IMG/VR virus record: IMGVR_UViG_3300033052_000121
Span: 1-23,078 of that record
From: a virus
Length of the DNA stretch: 23,078 bases
Direction: 5' to 3' (one strand)
In this document: positions 5,422-13,040 of the stretch, one piece after another
Numbering within the stretch: the stretch's first letter is position 1
Layout: each line of letters starts with the position of its first letter
The notes under the pieces: generated by a model
What the model saw: the letters and a program-made list of their open reading frames with translations, nothing else
The model's database searches: none
What the model was told of the DNA's origin: nothing
Position numbers and translations under genes: made by a program

Positions 5422-7647
5422 ATGGCACGCGTAAATACCAACCAGACCAATTTCACCGCCGGCGAGATCTCCCCGAAGTGCTACGGCCGCGTCGACGTCT
5501 CGCGCTACCAGAACGGTGCAGCCGCCCTACCCAACTGCGTGGTCAACGTCCACGGCGGGGCGGAGCGCCGGCCCGGGTCCAAGTTCATTGCCGTGACCAA
5601 GGACTCCTCGAAGCGCTCGCGCCTGGTGCCGTACATCTTCAATACCACGCAGGCGTACATCCTGGAATTCGGCCACCTGTACATGCGGGTGTATGCCCAG
5701 AGCAGCGGCCAGATCCTCAAGGGCGGCGTTCCCTATGAGATCGCCACGCCCTACACCGAGGACATGCTGGCCGAGATGGACTACACCCAGGGTGCCGACA
5801 CGATGTTCCTCTTCCATCGCGCGGTGCCCATCCACATCCTGCAGCGCATCGCCGCCGACTTCTGGGCGCTCAAGCCTGCGCCGATCACGGTCATGCCGTT
5901 CGATGAGGTCGGCCACACCTTCCCCTTCGTTCTGACGCTTTCCGCGACCACCGTGGGGGCCGGCCGGACCGCTACCCTCGCTGCCCCGAACAATGCGTTC
6001 ATCCAGAGCGACGTTGGGCGCCGCATTGCCTACCAGGCGGGTGTGGCCCTGATCACCGGATACAGCGGTGGCGCCAGCGTCACCGTCGAGATCCAGAATC
6101 CCTTCCCTGTCGCCGCGCTGCCGGCGAACGAATGGCGACTGCTGGACTCCCCGCAGGTCCTGATCACGCCCTCGAGTAAAGATCCGATTGGCGGCGGATG
6201 CACACTGACGACCGCGGTCGAGGAAACCGGCGCGCCTGACGAGCCCCCGGTGATGATCGGCGTCGACGTTTGGCGCCCTGAAGACGTGGGCAAGTTCGTC
6301 CGCATCAACGGCGGCATGGTGCAGATCACCTCCTACCAGGATTCGTACACCGTCCACACCATCATCAAGGAGGAGCTGTCGTCGACCGTGGCTTCGCCTG
6401 CGAACGCCTGGACCCTCGAGGGGGCGGTCTGGAACAGCGGCAGCGGTTATCCAGGCACCGGCGCTCTCTTCGAGCAGCGCCTGGCGGTGGCCGGCTCGCC
6501 GAGCTACCCGCAAACGGTCTGGGGCAGCCGCATCGGCCTGTTCTACGACTTCACCATCGGCACCAACGCCGACGACGCTTTCAGCTTCTCCCTGCCCTCG
6601 ACCGGCCAGATCAACCCGATCCTACGCATGATCACGGCTAAGGCGCTGATGCCGCTGACCTATGGCGGCGAATACACGATGAGCGGCGGCGGCGACGAGC
6701 CGATCACCCCTACCAACGTCAAGGCGCCGAGCTCCTCGGTCTACGGTTGCAACCACGTCAAGCCGCTGCGCGTCGGAAACGAGGTCCTCTTCGTGCAGCG
6801 CGCCGGCCGGAAGATCCGCTCGCTGGCCTACCGCATCGAGTCGGATACCTACACGGCGCCCGACCTCACCGTGCTGGCGGAGCACATCACCACGTCCGGG
6901 ATCGTGGACATGACCTACCAGCAGGAACCCTATTCGCGGGTCTGGTGCGTGCGTGCCGACGGCAAGATGGCTGTCCTCACCCTCGACCGCGAGGAAGGTG
7001 TCGTCGCGTGGTGCCCGGAGCACACGGACGGTCTATACGAAGCCTGCGCCTCGATCCCGAATGCCACCGGCGACGAGGTGTGGTGCATCGTCCAGCGGAC
7101 CATCGGCGGCCAGGTGAAGCGCTATGTCGAGCGATTCGAGCCGACCTTCTACACGGACAGCGGGATCGTCGGCACCGACCCGGCCGGGAAATCGGTTTGG
7201 GCCGGCCTCGGCCACCTGGAAGGCAAGGAGGTCGCGGTGCGCGCCGACGGCGTCTACCTGGGCCTGTTCGCGGTTACCGGGGGCGAGATCGAGCTGCCGC
7301 GTACGGCGCAGGACGTGCAGATCGGCCTCCCCTTCACCAACAGCGTCACGCTGCTGCGTCCCGAGATCCAGACCGGCGAGGGCAGCATCCAAGGTACCGC
7401 GCAGCGCGTGCACGAGGTCTCGTTGCTGTTGATGGAGACCATCGGCTGCAAGATCAACGGCGAGGAGATCGCCTTCCAGGAGTTCGGAGACAAGATCCTC
7501 GACTACGCCCCGGACACCTTCTCCGGGTTCAAGCGCGGCGGCCTCACCGAGTGGTCGCGCGGGAATGAGCAGGTCACCGTGACCCAGGACGAGCCGTACC
7601 CCTTCCACCTGCTTGCGGTCGTTCGCAGGCTCACCGCCAATAGCTGA
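5422..7647 (+). CDS. Tail tubular protein B (T7 gp12-like nozzle)
   Basis: The product has 741 residues; T7 gp12 has 794. It would form the hexameric nozzle through which DNA and internal proteins leave the virion. The N-terminus NQTNFTAGEISPKCYGRVD, then RYQNGAAALPNCVVNVHGGA and ERRPGSKFIA (to about residue 60), is the characteristic start of this family. Further segments, such as LFEQRLAVAGSPSYPQTVWGS (about 350-370) and the beta-rich body, fit the known propeller-like fold. The start lies nine bases after protein A, preceded by AAGG (5411-5414). The stop is seven bases before the acetyltransferase start. Certainty of the family is high. Confidence 0.93.
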   Translation: MARVNTNQTNFTAGEISPKCYGRVDVSRYQNGAAALPNCVVNVHGGAERRPGSKFIAVTKDSSKRSRLVPYIFNTTQAYILEFGHLYMRVYAQSSGQILKGGVPYEIATPYTEDMLAEMDYTQGADTMFLFHRAVPIHILQRIAADFWALKPAPITVMPFDEVGHTFPFVLTLSATTVGAGRTATLAAPNNAFIQSDVGRRIAYQAGVALITGYSGGASVTVEIQNPFPVAALPANEWRLLDSPQVLITPSSKDPIGGGCTLTTAVEETGAPDEPPVMIGVDVWRPEDVGKFVRINGGMVQITSYQDSYTVHTIIKEELSSTVASPANAWTLEGAVWNSGSGYPGTGALFEQRLAVAGSPSYPQTVWGSRIGLFYDFTIGTNADDAFSFSLPSTGQINPILRMITAKALMPLTYGGEYTMSGGGDEPITPTNVKAPSSSVYGCNHVKPLRVGNEVLFVQRAGRKIRSLAYRIESDTYTAPDLTVLAEHITTSGIVDMTYQQEPYSRVWCVRADGKMAVLTLDREEGVVAWCPEHTDGLYEACASIPNATGDEVWCIVQRTIGGQVKRYVERFEPTFYTDSGIVGTDPAGKSVWAGLGHLEGKEVAVRADGVYLGLFAVTGGEIELPRTAQDVQIGLPFTNSVTLLRPEIQTGEGSIQGTAQRVHEVSLLLMETIGCKINGEEIAFQEFGDKILDYAPDTFSGFKRGGLTEWSRGNEQVTVTQDEPYPFHLLAVVRRLTANS

Positions 7648-7654
7648 GGTACCC

Positions 7655-8113
7655 ATGGAAATTCGAGTAGCAACACTGGACGACCTGCCGCGCATCCTCG
7701 AGCTCGGCGAGCTGCTGCACCAGGAGAGCCCACGCTGGGCCCGTCTTTCGTTCAACCGGGCCAAGGCCGCCCACTTCATCGCCCACCTGATCCTGGAGCC
7801 GACCGGCGTGGTGTTCGTGGCCGAGCACGGCGGCCTGGTAGTGGGCGGGATCGCCGGTATGGCCACCGCCCACTGGTCGAGCGACGACGTGGTCGCGCAG
7901 GAGGTGAGCTTCTTCATGGCGCCGGAAGCGCGCGGGCGCATGGCCGCGGTGCGGCTGATCTGCGCGCTCCGGGCCTGGGGCGAGATGCGCGGGGCGAAGT
8001 GGTTACAGGCGGGCACGTCGACCGGGCTGGACCCGGAGCGTACCGCAGGGCTTTACGAGCAGCTGGGATTCTCCCGCTGCGCAATTGGACTGGAGGTTGA
8101 ATATGGGAATTGA
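7655..8113 (+). CDS. GNAT-family N-acetyltransferase within the virion genes
   Basis: The product has 152 residues, a normal length for a single GNAT domain. Such enzymes move the acetyl group of acetyl-CoA to an amine. Visible parts are the first strand and helix (EIRVATLDDLPRILELGELL), the central strand FVAEHGGLVVGGIAGM (about 54-69), the strand EVSFFMAPEARGRMAAVRLI (about 83-102) with an R-x-R/G pyrophosphate-binding turn at R93-G94-R95, and a C-terminal GLYEQLGF (132-139) typical of the family. The ATG at 7655 has TGAGG eight bases upstream. It is translated between nozzle and ejection proteins and overlaps the next gene by 11 bases. GNAT genes do occur in this place in related podoviruses. 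The substrate is unknown; a virion or host protein is a reasonable guess. Confidence 0.85.
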   Translation: MEIRVATLDDLPRILELGELLHQESPRWARLSFNRAKAAHFIAHLILEPTGVVFVAEHGGLVVGGIAGMATAHWSSDDVVAQEVSFFMAPEARGRMAAVRLICALRAWGEMRGAKWLQAGTSTGLDPERTAGLYEQLGFSRCAIGLEVEYGN

Positions 8114-8570
8114 AGCAGTATTGATCGCCGGGGCCGTGGCCTCGGCCGGCGCCTCGATCTACTCGGGTGTGCAGCAGAACAAGGTGATGGAGGCGAACGC
8201 GGAAATGGCGCGCCGCGAGGCCAACCAGGAAGCGGACGCCGCCGTGGCCCAGGCCGAGAAGATCCGGCGTGCCGGGCGTGCGGCCGCCAGCCAAGCGAAC
8301 GCGGCCCTGGCTGCATCCGGTGTGGCGATTGGAGAGGGCACAGCCCTGCGCATCAATGAGCAGATCTACAAGGATTCCGAGGACGACGCCTTCAGCACCC
8401 TGCTCACGGGCGTGCGCCGCCACCGCTCGGCGAACGACCAGGCCGGCCTGATGGAATACGAAGGCCGGAGCGCACGCACGGCAGGCTTCCTGAACGCCGG
8501 CGCGACGATTCTCAGCTCGGCCAGCAGCTACGGCAAGTGGAAAACTTCCAAGGCTGGAGGTGGCGCATGA
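8103..8570 (+). CDS. Internal virion protein (T7 gp14-like), small ejection protein
   Basis: The product has 155 residues (T7 gp14 has 196). It begins with a hydrophobic, Ala/Gly-rich helix (about residues 4-22) of membrane-inserting type, followed by a long charged helix (about 25-65). The segment ALAASGVAIGEGTALRINEQ (about 72-91) and the following acidic run EDDAFSTLLTG are common to this class of phage protein. In T7 the counterpart is ejected and forms part of the channel through the outer membrane. The start at 8103 has GGAGG (8092-8096) with seven bases of spacing, and overlaps the acetyltransferase by 11 bases. The next gene starts at an ATGA overlap. Confidence 0.75.
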   Translation: MGIEAVLIAGAVASAGASIYSGVQQNKVMEANAEMARREANQEADAAVAQAEKIRRAGRAAASQANAALAASGVAIGEGTALRINEQIYKDSEDDAFSTLLTGVRRHRSANDQAGLMEYEGRSARTAGFLNAGATILSSASSYGKWKTSKAGGGA

Positions 8571-10591
8571 GGATCCCGACTGGCAACTTCGGCAACGTCG
8601 TCGCCGAGCCGCAACGGCAGGCCCAGGTGCGCAGCAGCGGCGCCGTCGGCCAGGCGCTGGGCAACGTGGCGAACGCCCTGGGCGGCGTGGCGCAGGACAT
8701 GCAGGACGTGGAGCGCGAGCGGCAGCAGGCCGAACTGAAGAAGCAGCGCTCGCAGGACGGCGTCACCCTCGCTACCCTGAACAATGATCTGTACGACCTA
8801 CACGACGAGGTCAGCCGTAGTGTGACCGAGGGCAAGCTGCCGGCTGGACAGGCGATTGCTGAGTTTAAGCGGCGGACCGGCGAAATCACGGGTGAGCGCA
8901 CGAAGGATATGACGCCTGACCGCCGCCAGGTCATCGATGAGCACCTTCTCCGAGCCACCGGCACGCTGGAGCGCAACCTCAACGGCGTCGTGCTGAAGCG
9001 CACCCAGCACGAGACCGGGGCGAATCTGGGCACGATGAAGGAACAGCTCGGACGCGCTGCGATGCGCAACCTGCCTGAGGCTGTCAACCAGTGGAATACG
9101 GCCGTCGACGCGATGGGCGTGGCGGCAGGCTGGGACGCCGAGAAAATCGCCGTCGAGAAGCAGTCTTTCTTGGAGACCTCGACCTTCAACTTCGCCAACG
9201 CCACGCTTGAGGGCGCCGCAGCGACCGGCAACGCCGACCTGGTGCGCGCCGCGCGCGCCAAAGTGGAAGGGCCGGAGGGCGAGGCCATCGATCCTGCGCG
9301 CCGTACCGCCCTGATCACGAAGGCCTACGGCTACGAGCAGGGGATCGCCGCCGCCAGCGTGCGCGAGCAAGAGCGCCTGAAGCGCGAGCAGGAGGCACGC
9401 GAGAACAAAGGCCGGGACGCCTACAAGGATGCGCAGGCCCTGGTGCTAAACGGCCGCTACCTGTCGACCGAGTACATTTCCGAGCTCTCCGCCATCACCG
9501 CCGGGACCAGCGCGGCGCCCGCCGTGCAGGAATTGGTGCGATCGCAGGGAGCCGTCGCCGGTTTCGCTTCCCTCCCCCTCTCTCAGCAGACCGCTACCAT
9601 CGAGCGCCGGCGCGCCGCCGGGTCGACCCCGGGCGTGGGTGTGTCCGCCGATCAGGAGCAGATGACGGCCGCCATGGAGCGAATCCGCGAGGGCAGCATC
9701 CGGGCATACGCTGAGAATCCGTGGACCGCTGCCCAAGAGCGCGGCGTCATCGCGCGCGCGCCTGCCATCCAGATGAACGACCTCGCGGGCGCCCAGGCGG
9801 TGCTGGCCGAGCGCATGAAGCAGATCGCCACCGTGGAAGCCGCGGCGGAGCGCAAGATCTCGCCCCTGCAGCCGCAAGAGGCCGAGCAGATCGGACGCCT
9901 GGTGCAGGCCCTGCCCCCGGACCAGCAGTCGGCGGCCCTGGCCACCTTCGGCAAGATGATCGGCGACGCCGACCGTCTGGCCGCGCTGGCGCGCCAAATC
10001 GATGCCAAGGACAAGGTACTCGGCACTGCCATGATCATCGGTGACCTGCAGACGACCCAGGGCCGCTACCTCAGCGAGCTGGTCATCAAGGGCGCGCGCG
10101 CGATCAAGGACAAGTCGATCACGATGGACGAGCGCAAGGAAACCGGCTGGCGCGGCGCGATCGCCAACGAGATCGGCGACGCTTTCCCCAACCAGGAAGT
10201 GCGCGAGAAGATGATCGACGCGGCCTACTACGTCCAGGCAGGCTTCGCTGCCGAGGGCGGCGGCGCCGACACCCGCCGAGCGGTGCGCATGGTGGCTGGC
10301 CGGATCGTGGACCGCAACGGCAGCCGGATCCCGCTCCCCCGGGGGATGGAGGAAGGCGACTTCGAGAAGCGCATTTCGTCAATCAAACCGGTCGACCTGG
10401 CCGCGCAGGCGCCCGGCGGCAAGGTCCTCGTTGGCAAAACGGCCGTGCCGCTCGATCAATTCGTCAATTCCCTTCCTGATGCCGCCCTGGTGCATGCTGG
10501 CCAAGGCCGCTACAACATCCGCGCCGGCGTGGGCCTGGTGACCAACAGCCAGGGCAAGCGCATCACAATCGAGGTACGCAATGGCAATTGA
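8567..10591 (+). CDS. Internal virion protein (T7 gp15-like ejection protein)
   Basis: The product has 674 residues (T7 gp15 has 747). It begins MRIPTGNFGNVVAEPQRQAQ, a start common to large internal proteins of podoviruses, and is almost wholly helical and charged: coiled-coil-like stretches at about 45-75 and 265-290 and many Gln/Glu/Arg-rich helices. There is no signal peptide or membrane segment. It probably forms a tube section spanning the periplasm during DNA entry. The start at 8567 is chosen for the GGAGG at 8556-8560 and the ATGA overlap with the preceding gene. It overlaps the next gene by 11 bases. The assignment depends on position, size and N-terminal pattern, since these proteins diverge fast. 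Confidence 0.7.
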   Translation: MRIPTGNFGNVVAEPQRQAQVRSSGAVGQALGNVANALGGVAQDMQDVERERQQAELKKQRSQDGVTLATLNNDLYDLHDEVSRSVTEGKLPAGQAIAEFKRRTGEITGERTKDMTPDRRQVIDEHLLRATGTLERNLNGVVLKRTQHETGANLGTMKEQLGRAAMRNLPEAVNQWNTAVDAMGVAAGWDAEKIAVEKQSFLETSTFNFANATLEGAAATGNADLVRAARAKVEGPEGEAIDPARRTALITKAYGYEQGIAAASVREQERLKREQEARENKGRDAYKDAQALVLNGRYLSTEYISELSAITAGTSAAPAVQELVRSQGAVAGFASLPLSQQTATIERRRAAGSTPGVGVSADQEQMTAAMERIREGSIRAYAENPWTAAQERGVIARAPAIQMNDLAGAQAVLAERMKQIATVEAAAERKISPLQPQEAEQIGRLVQALPPDQQSAALATFGKMIGDADRLAALARQIDAKDKVLGTAMIIGDLQTTQGRYLSELVIKGARAIKDKSITMDERKETGWRGAIANEIGDAFPNQEVREKMIDAAYYVQAGFAAEGGGADTRRAVRMVAGRIVDRNGSRIPLPRGMEEGDFEKRISSIKPVDLAAQAPGGKVLVGKTAVPLDQFVNSLPDAALVHAGQGRYNIRAGVGLVTNSQGKRITIEVRNGN

Positions 10592-12851
10592 AGACCTGTT
10601 CCAGAACGGCACCGACAAGGTACTGGACGACCGTGTGGCGCGGCCGCTGCCCGAGCGCCCGGAACCGCGCTCCTTCGGCGCCAACCTGTGGGGGGCGATC
10701 TCCGCCGCTCCTAAAGGCGTGGGCGCCGGGGCGAACGAGTCGGCCGGCTTTTTCTCCGACATCTTGGGCGCTTATAGCGAAGTGCAGGCCGGCTACGCCC
10801 GGCAACTCGATCCCGCGCTGCTGCTCGACGCTCAGGCGGCCGAGAAGGCGCGAGCGGACGGAGCGGGCTCGCGGGCACGCATCGACAGTGGCGCGGCCTT
10901 CAGCACCGACCTCGGCACCGGCTTCCGCGCCACCGCGCGCACCTTCGCGCCAGATCCGCAGAGCGCCGGCCAGGCCGAGCAGCTGCTGTTCGGCCTCACC
11001 CGATTCGCCACCAAGGCGGTGGGCTATTCGCTGGCAGCCGGGCCAGTACCGGGTGCGGTGCTGACCGGTACCGACGAGGGCATGACCGAGGCGGACCGGC
11101 TGAAGGCCCACGGCGTCGACATCGACACCCGCACGAAGGTGGGCGCCGTCTCCGGGGTCGCTGCGGGGGCCTCGGTCGCGCTGCCCGTCGCTGGCAAAAC
11201 GCTGGCACAAACCGCTGGCCTGGTGGTGGCCGGGGGCCCGGGCGGCTTCATTGCGCAGCAGGCGGCCAGCAAGGCGATCCTCGAAAACGCTGGCTACGAG
11301 AAGCTGGCGGACCAGTACGACCCATTCGACCCGGTCGGGCTGGTCGTCTCCACCCTGGTACCCGCCGGGTTCGGGGCGTACGCGCTGCGCGGCGCGAAGG
11401 CCCGGCCGCAGCCGGCAGCGGATCCGGCGGCCGCCCGCCAACTGGCCAGCATGGGCGGCAACGAGCGTATGGCCCTCCGGTACGACGATCCCCGCCTGGA
11501 CGCCTACGCGGTGACGGCGGCGCAGCGCGAGGGCATTCCTCCCGAGGCGCTGCTGGCTATCAAGAACGTCGGCGAGCGCTCCGGGTCGACCGCGGTGTCG
11601 CCCAAGGGCGCCAAGGGCGTGATGCAGTTCATGGACGACACCTGGACGGCCTACGGCAAGGGAGATCCGCGCGACCCCACCGCATCGATCGACGGTGCCG
11701 CGCGCTTCATGAAGGACCTGATCGCTCAGTACGACGGCGACGTGCGCGCGGCGATCGCGCACTACAACGGCGGCGGCAAGGCCGGTAAGGCGGTGAAGGA
11801 AGGCCGCGCGGCGCCGTCGAAGGAAACCCGGGCCTACCTGGAGCGCACCGACGCATTCATCGCCGAGCGCGCCGGTACCGAGGCCGGGCGCACCGCGGCG
11901 ACGGATCCGGATATCGTCGCCGCTGCCCGGGTGCAGCTGGTGCGCGAGACCATCGAATCCTGGAACCTGCGGGATCCGGCCGACGCCGCCGGCGCCCAGC
12001 AGCACCTGGAAGCCGTCCTGCGCGCAGCCGACCAGATTGGCGCCGGCACGCGCGTGGATATCGGCGCAACCATCCCCCTCGACACTCTCAGCCAGGCCCG
12101 CCTGCTCGACAACCTGGTCGAGCGCCTCGAGCAGTCCCGCGCCGAGCTGCTACCCGAAGCGGCCAACTTGGCCGACCCGGGCGTAGTCGCGCCGCTGCGG
12201 GCCGAGATCACCCAGCTCGAGCAGTCCCGGCCAGCCACCACCGACGAGGCGCTGCGCACGCTGGCCAAAGAAATCCAGGCCGCGCAAGGCGTCAGCTACA
12301 AGGCCGCGCTGTCAGCGGCGAAGAAGGAAACCGCAACCCGCCTGCAGGACGTCGAAACGCAGATCGGGCGCCTCCGCCAGCAGCTCGACGCCCACCGCGC
12401 CGCCGCCGAGACGCACAAGCAGATCGCCGACCTCGACGGCCAGATCGCCAGGGTGAGAGCGGACCGGGCCGCGATCGACGCCCCTACCCCACGCCCGGCT
12501 GCGCTGGCGGTCAAGCAGGCGGTCTCCCAGCTGCAGGAGGCACGCCCTCAGTTTGGAAAGCCAAAAGCGGAAACGAAGCCTGCGGATTTACCAGCGGCCG
12601 GAAACCCAGCACCGGCGCGGTCCGCGGTGGAAAAGGCCGGTGGCGCGGATGCCCCTGCGGCTTCTAGCCTGGACGCGCAGAGCGCCGAGATCGCGAGCCT
12701 GTCGCCCGACATGATGGTGCAGCTGGAAGGGATGGACACGCCGATGCGGCTGGCGGACGCCCTAGAGGCGGTGAAGGCGGAAGCGGCGCGAGAGGTGCAG
12801 GATGCGCCGCTGCTGCAGGTGGCTGCCGAGTGCTTCCTACGAAGCGCCTAA
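10581..12851 (+). CDS. Internal virion protein with lytic transglycosylase (SLT) domain, T7 gp16 N-part-like
   Basis: The product has 756 residues. Residues about 145-275 are hydrophobic and Gly/Ala-rich with possible membrane-active helices. Residues about 311-415 are an SLT-type domain: IPPEALLAIKNVGERSG holds the likely catalytic Glu332, followed by AVSPKGAKGVMQFMDDTW, matching the family's S-x-x-G-A-x-G-x-M-Q motif, and AIAHYNGGG for the A-x-Y-N-x-G motif. This enzyme would cleave the murein glycan strand to let the ejection channel pass. The C-terminal third is a Gln/Ala/Arg-rich coiled coil (about 500-635), and the final PLLQVAAECFL is a common end of such virion proteins. In T7 the transglycosylase is part of a 1318-residue gp16; here the equivalent seems to be divided between this gene and the one at 13041. 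ATG 10581 has GAGG at 10571-10574. Confidence 0.85.
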   Translation: MAIEDLFQNGTDKVLDDRVARPLPERPEPRSFGANLWGAISAAPKGVGAGANESAGFFSDILGAYSEVQAGYARQLDPALLLDAQAAEKARADGAGSRARIDSGAAFSTDLGTGFRATARTFAPDPQSAGQAEQLLFGLTRFATKAVGYSLAAGPVPGAVLTGTDEGMTEADRLKAHGVDIDTRTKVGAVSGVAAGASVALPVAGKTLAQTAGLVVAGGPGGFIAQQAASKAILENAGYEKLADQYDPFDPVGLVVSTLVPAGFGAYALRGAKARPQPAADPAAARQLASMGGNERMALRYDDPRLDAYAVTAAQREGIPPEALLAIKNVGERSGSTAVSPKGAKGVMQFMDDTWTAYGKGDPRDPTASIDGAARFMKDLIAQYDGDVRAAIAHYNGGGKAGKAVKEGRAAPSKETRAYLERTDAFIAERAGTEAGRTAATDPDIVAAARVQLVRETIESWNLRDPADAAGAQQHLEAVLRAADQIGAGTRVDIGATIPLDTLSQARLLDNLVERLEQSRAELLPEAANLADPGVVAPLRAEITQLEQSRPATTDEALRTLAKEIQAAQGVSYKAALSAAKKETATRLQDVETQIGRLRQQLDAHRAAAETHKQIADLDGQIARVRADRAAIDAPTPRPAALAVKQAVSQLQEARPQFGKPKAETKPADLPAAGNPAPARSAVEKAGGADAPAASSLDAQSAEIASLSPDMMVQLEGMDTPMRLADALEAVKAEAAREVQDAPLLQVAAECFLRSA

Positions 12852-13034
12852 GGCAGCGAGCCAGAAGATGCCCGCGAGTACCAGGCCGGCGCCCGTGATG
12901 CAGCCCATGATCTTCAGGTACGCCACGAACGCCTGCAGGCCGTGGCGCCAGCTACCGGAGCCGGCCCAGACCGTGAGCGGGATGATCAAGGTCATCACCG
13001 CAATTATTCCTAACATTTTGACAAAAGAGAGCAT
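12837..13034 (-). CDS. Small two-helix membrane protein, antisense to the late operon
   Basis: This 65-residue ORF (ATG at 13034 down to TAG at 12837) fills the only sizeable gap in the ejection-protein block. It has two clear hydrophobic segments: residues about 5-24 (LGIIAVMTLIIPLTVWAG) and about 42-63 (IMGCITGAGLVLAGIFWLAAL), joined by a short polar loop with WRHGLQAF. The plus strand of the gap has no credible gene, and so clean a two-span pattern is unusual for random antisense reading. It overlaps the 3' end of the transglycosylase gene by 15 bases and stops short of the next gene. The ribosome site is poor (GGGGC just upstream), and I see no clear promoter on this strand. It could be a holin-like or lysis-control protein, a superinfection-exclusion protein, or spurious. 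Function unknown. Confidence 0.5.
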   Translation of the reverse strand: MLSFVKMLGIIAVMTLIIPLTVWAGSGSWRHGLQAFVAYLKIMGCITGAGLVLAGIFWLAALGAS

Positions 13035-13040
13035 GCCCCG

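Noticed and set aside
13018-13023. TTGACA, a perfect -35 hexamer before the ejection gene at 13041
   Set aside because: The expected -10 position, 17 bases downstream, falls at the start codon and shows no TATAAT-like sequence. The bases also code for the antisense ORF.
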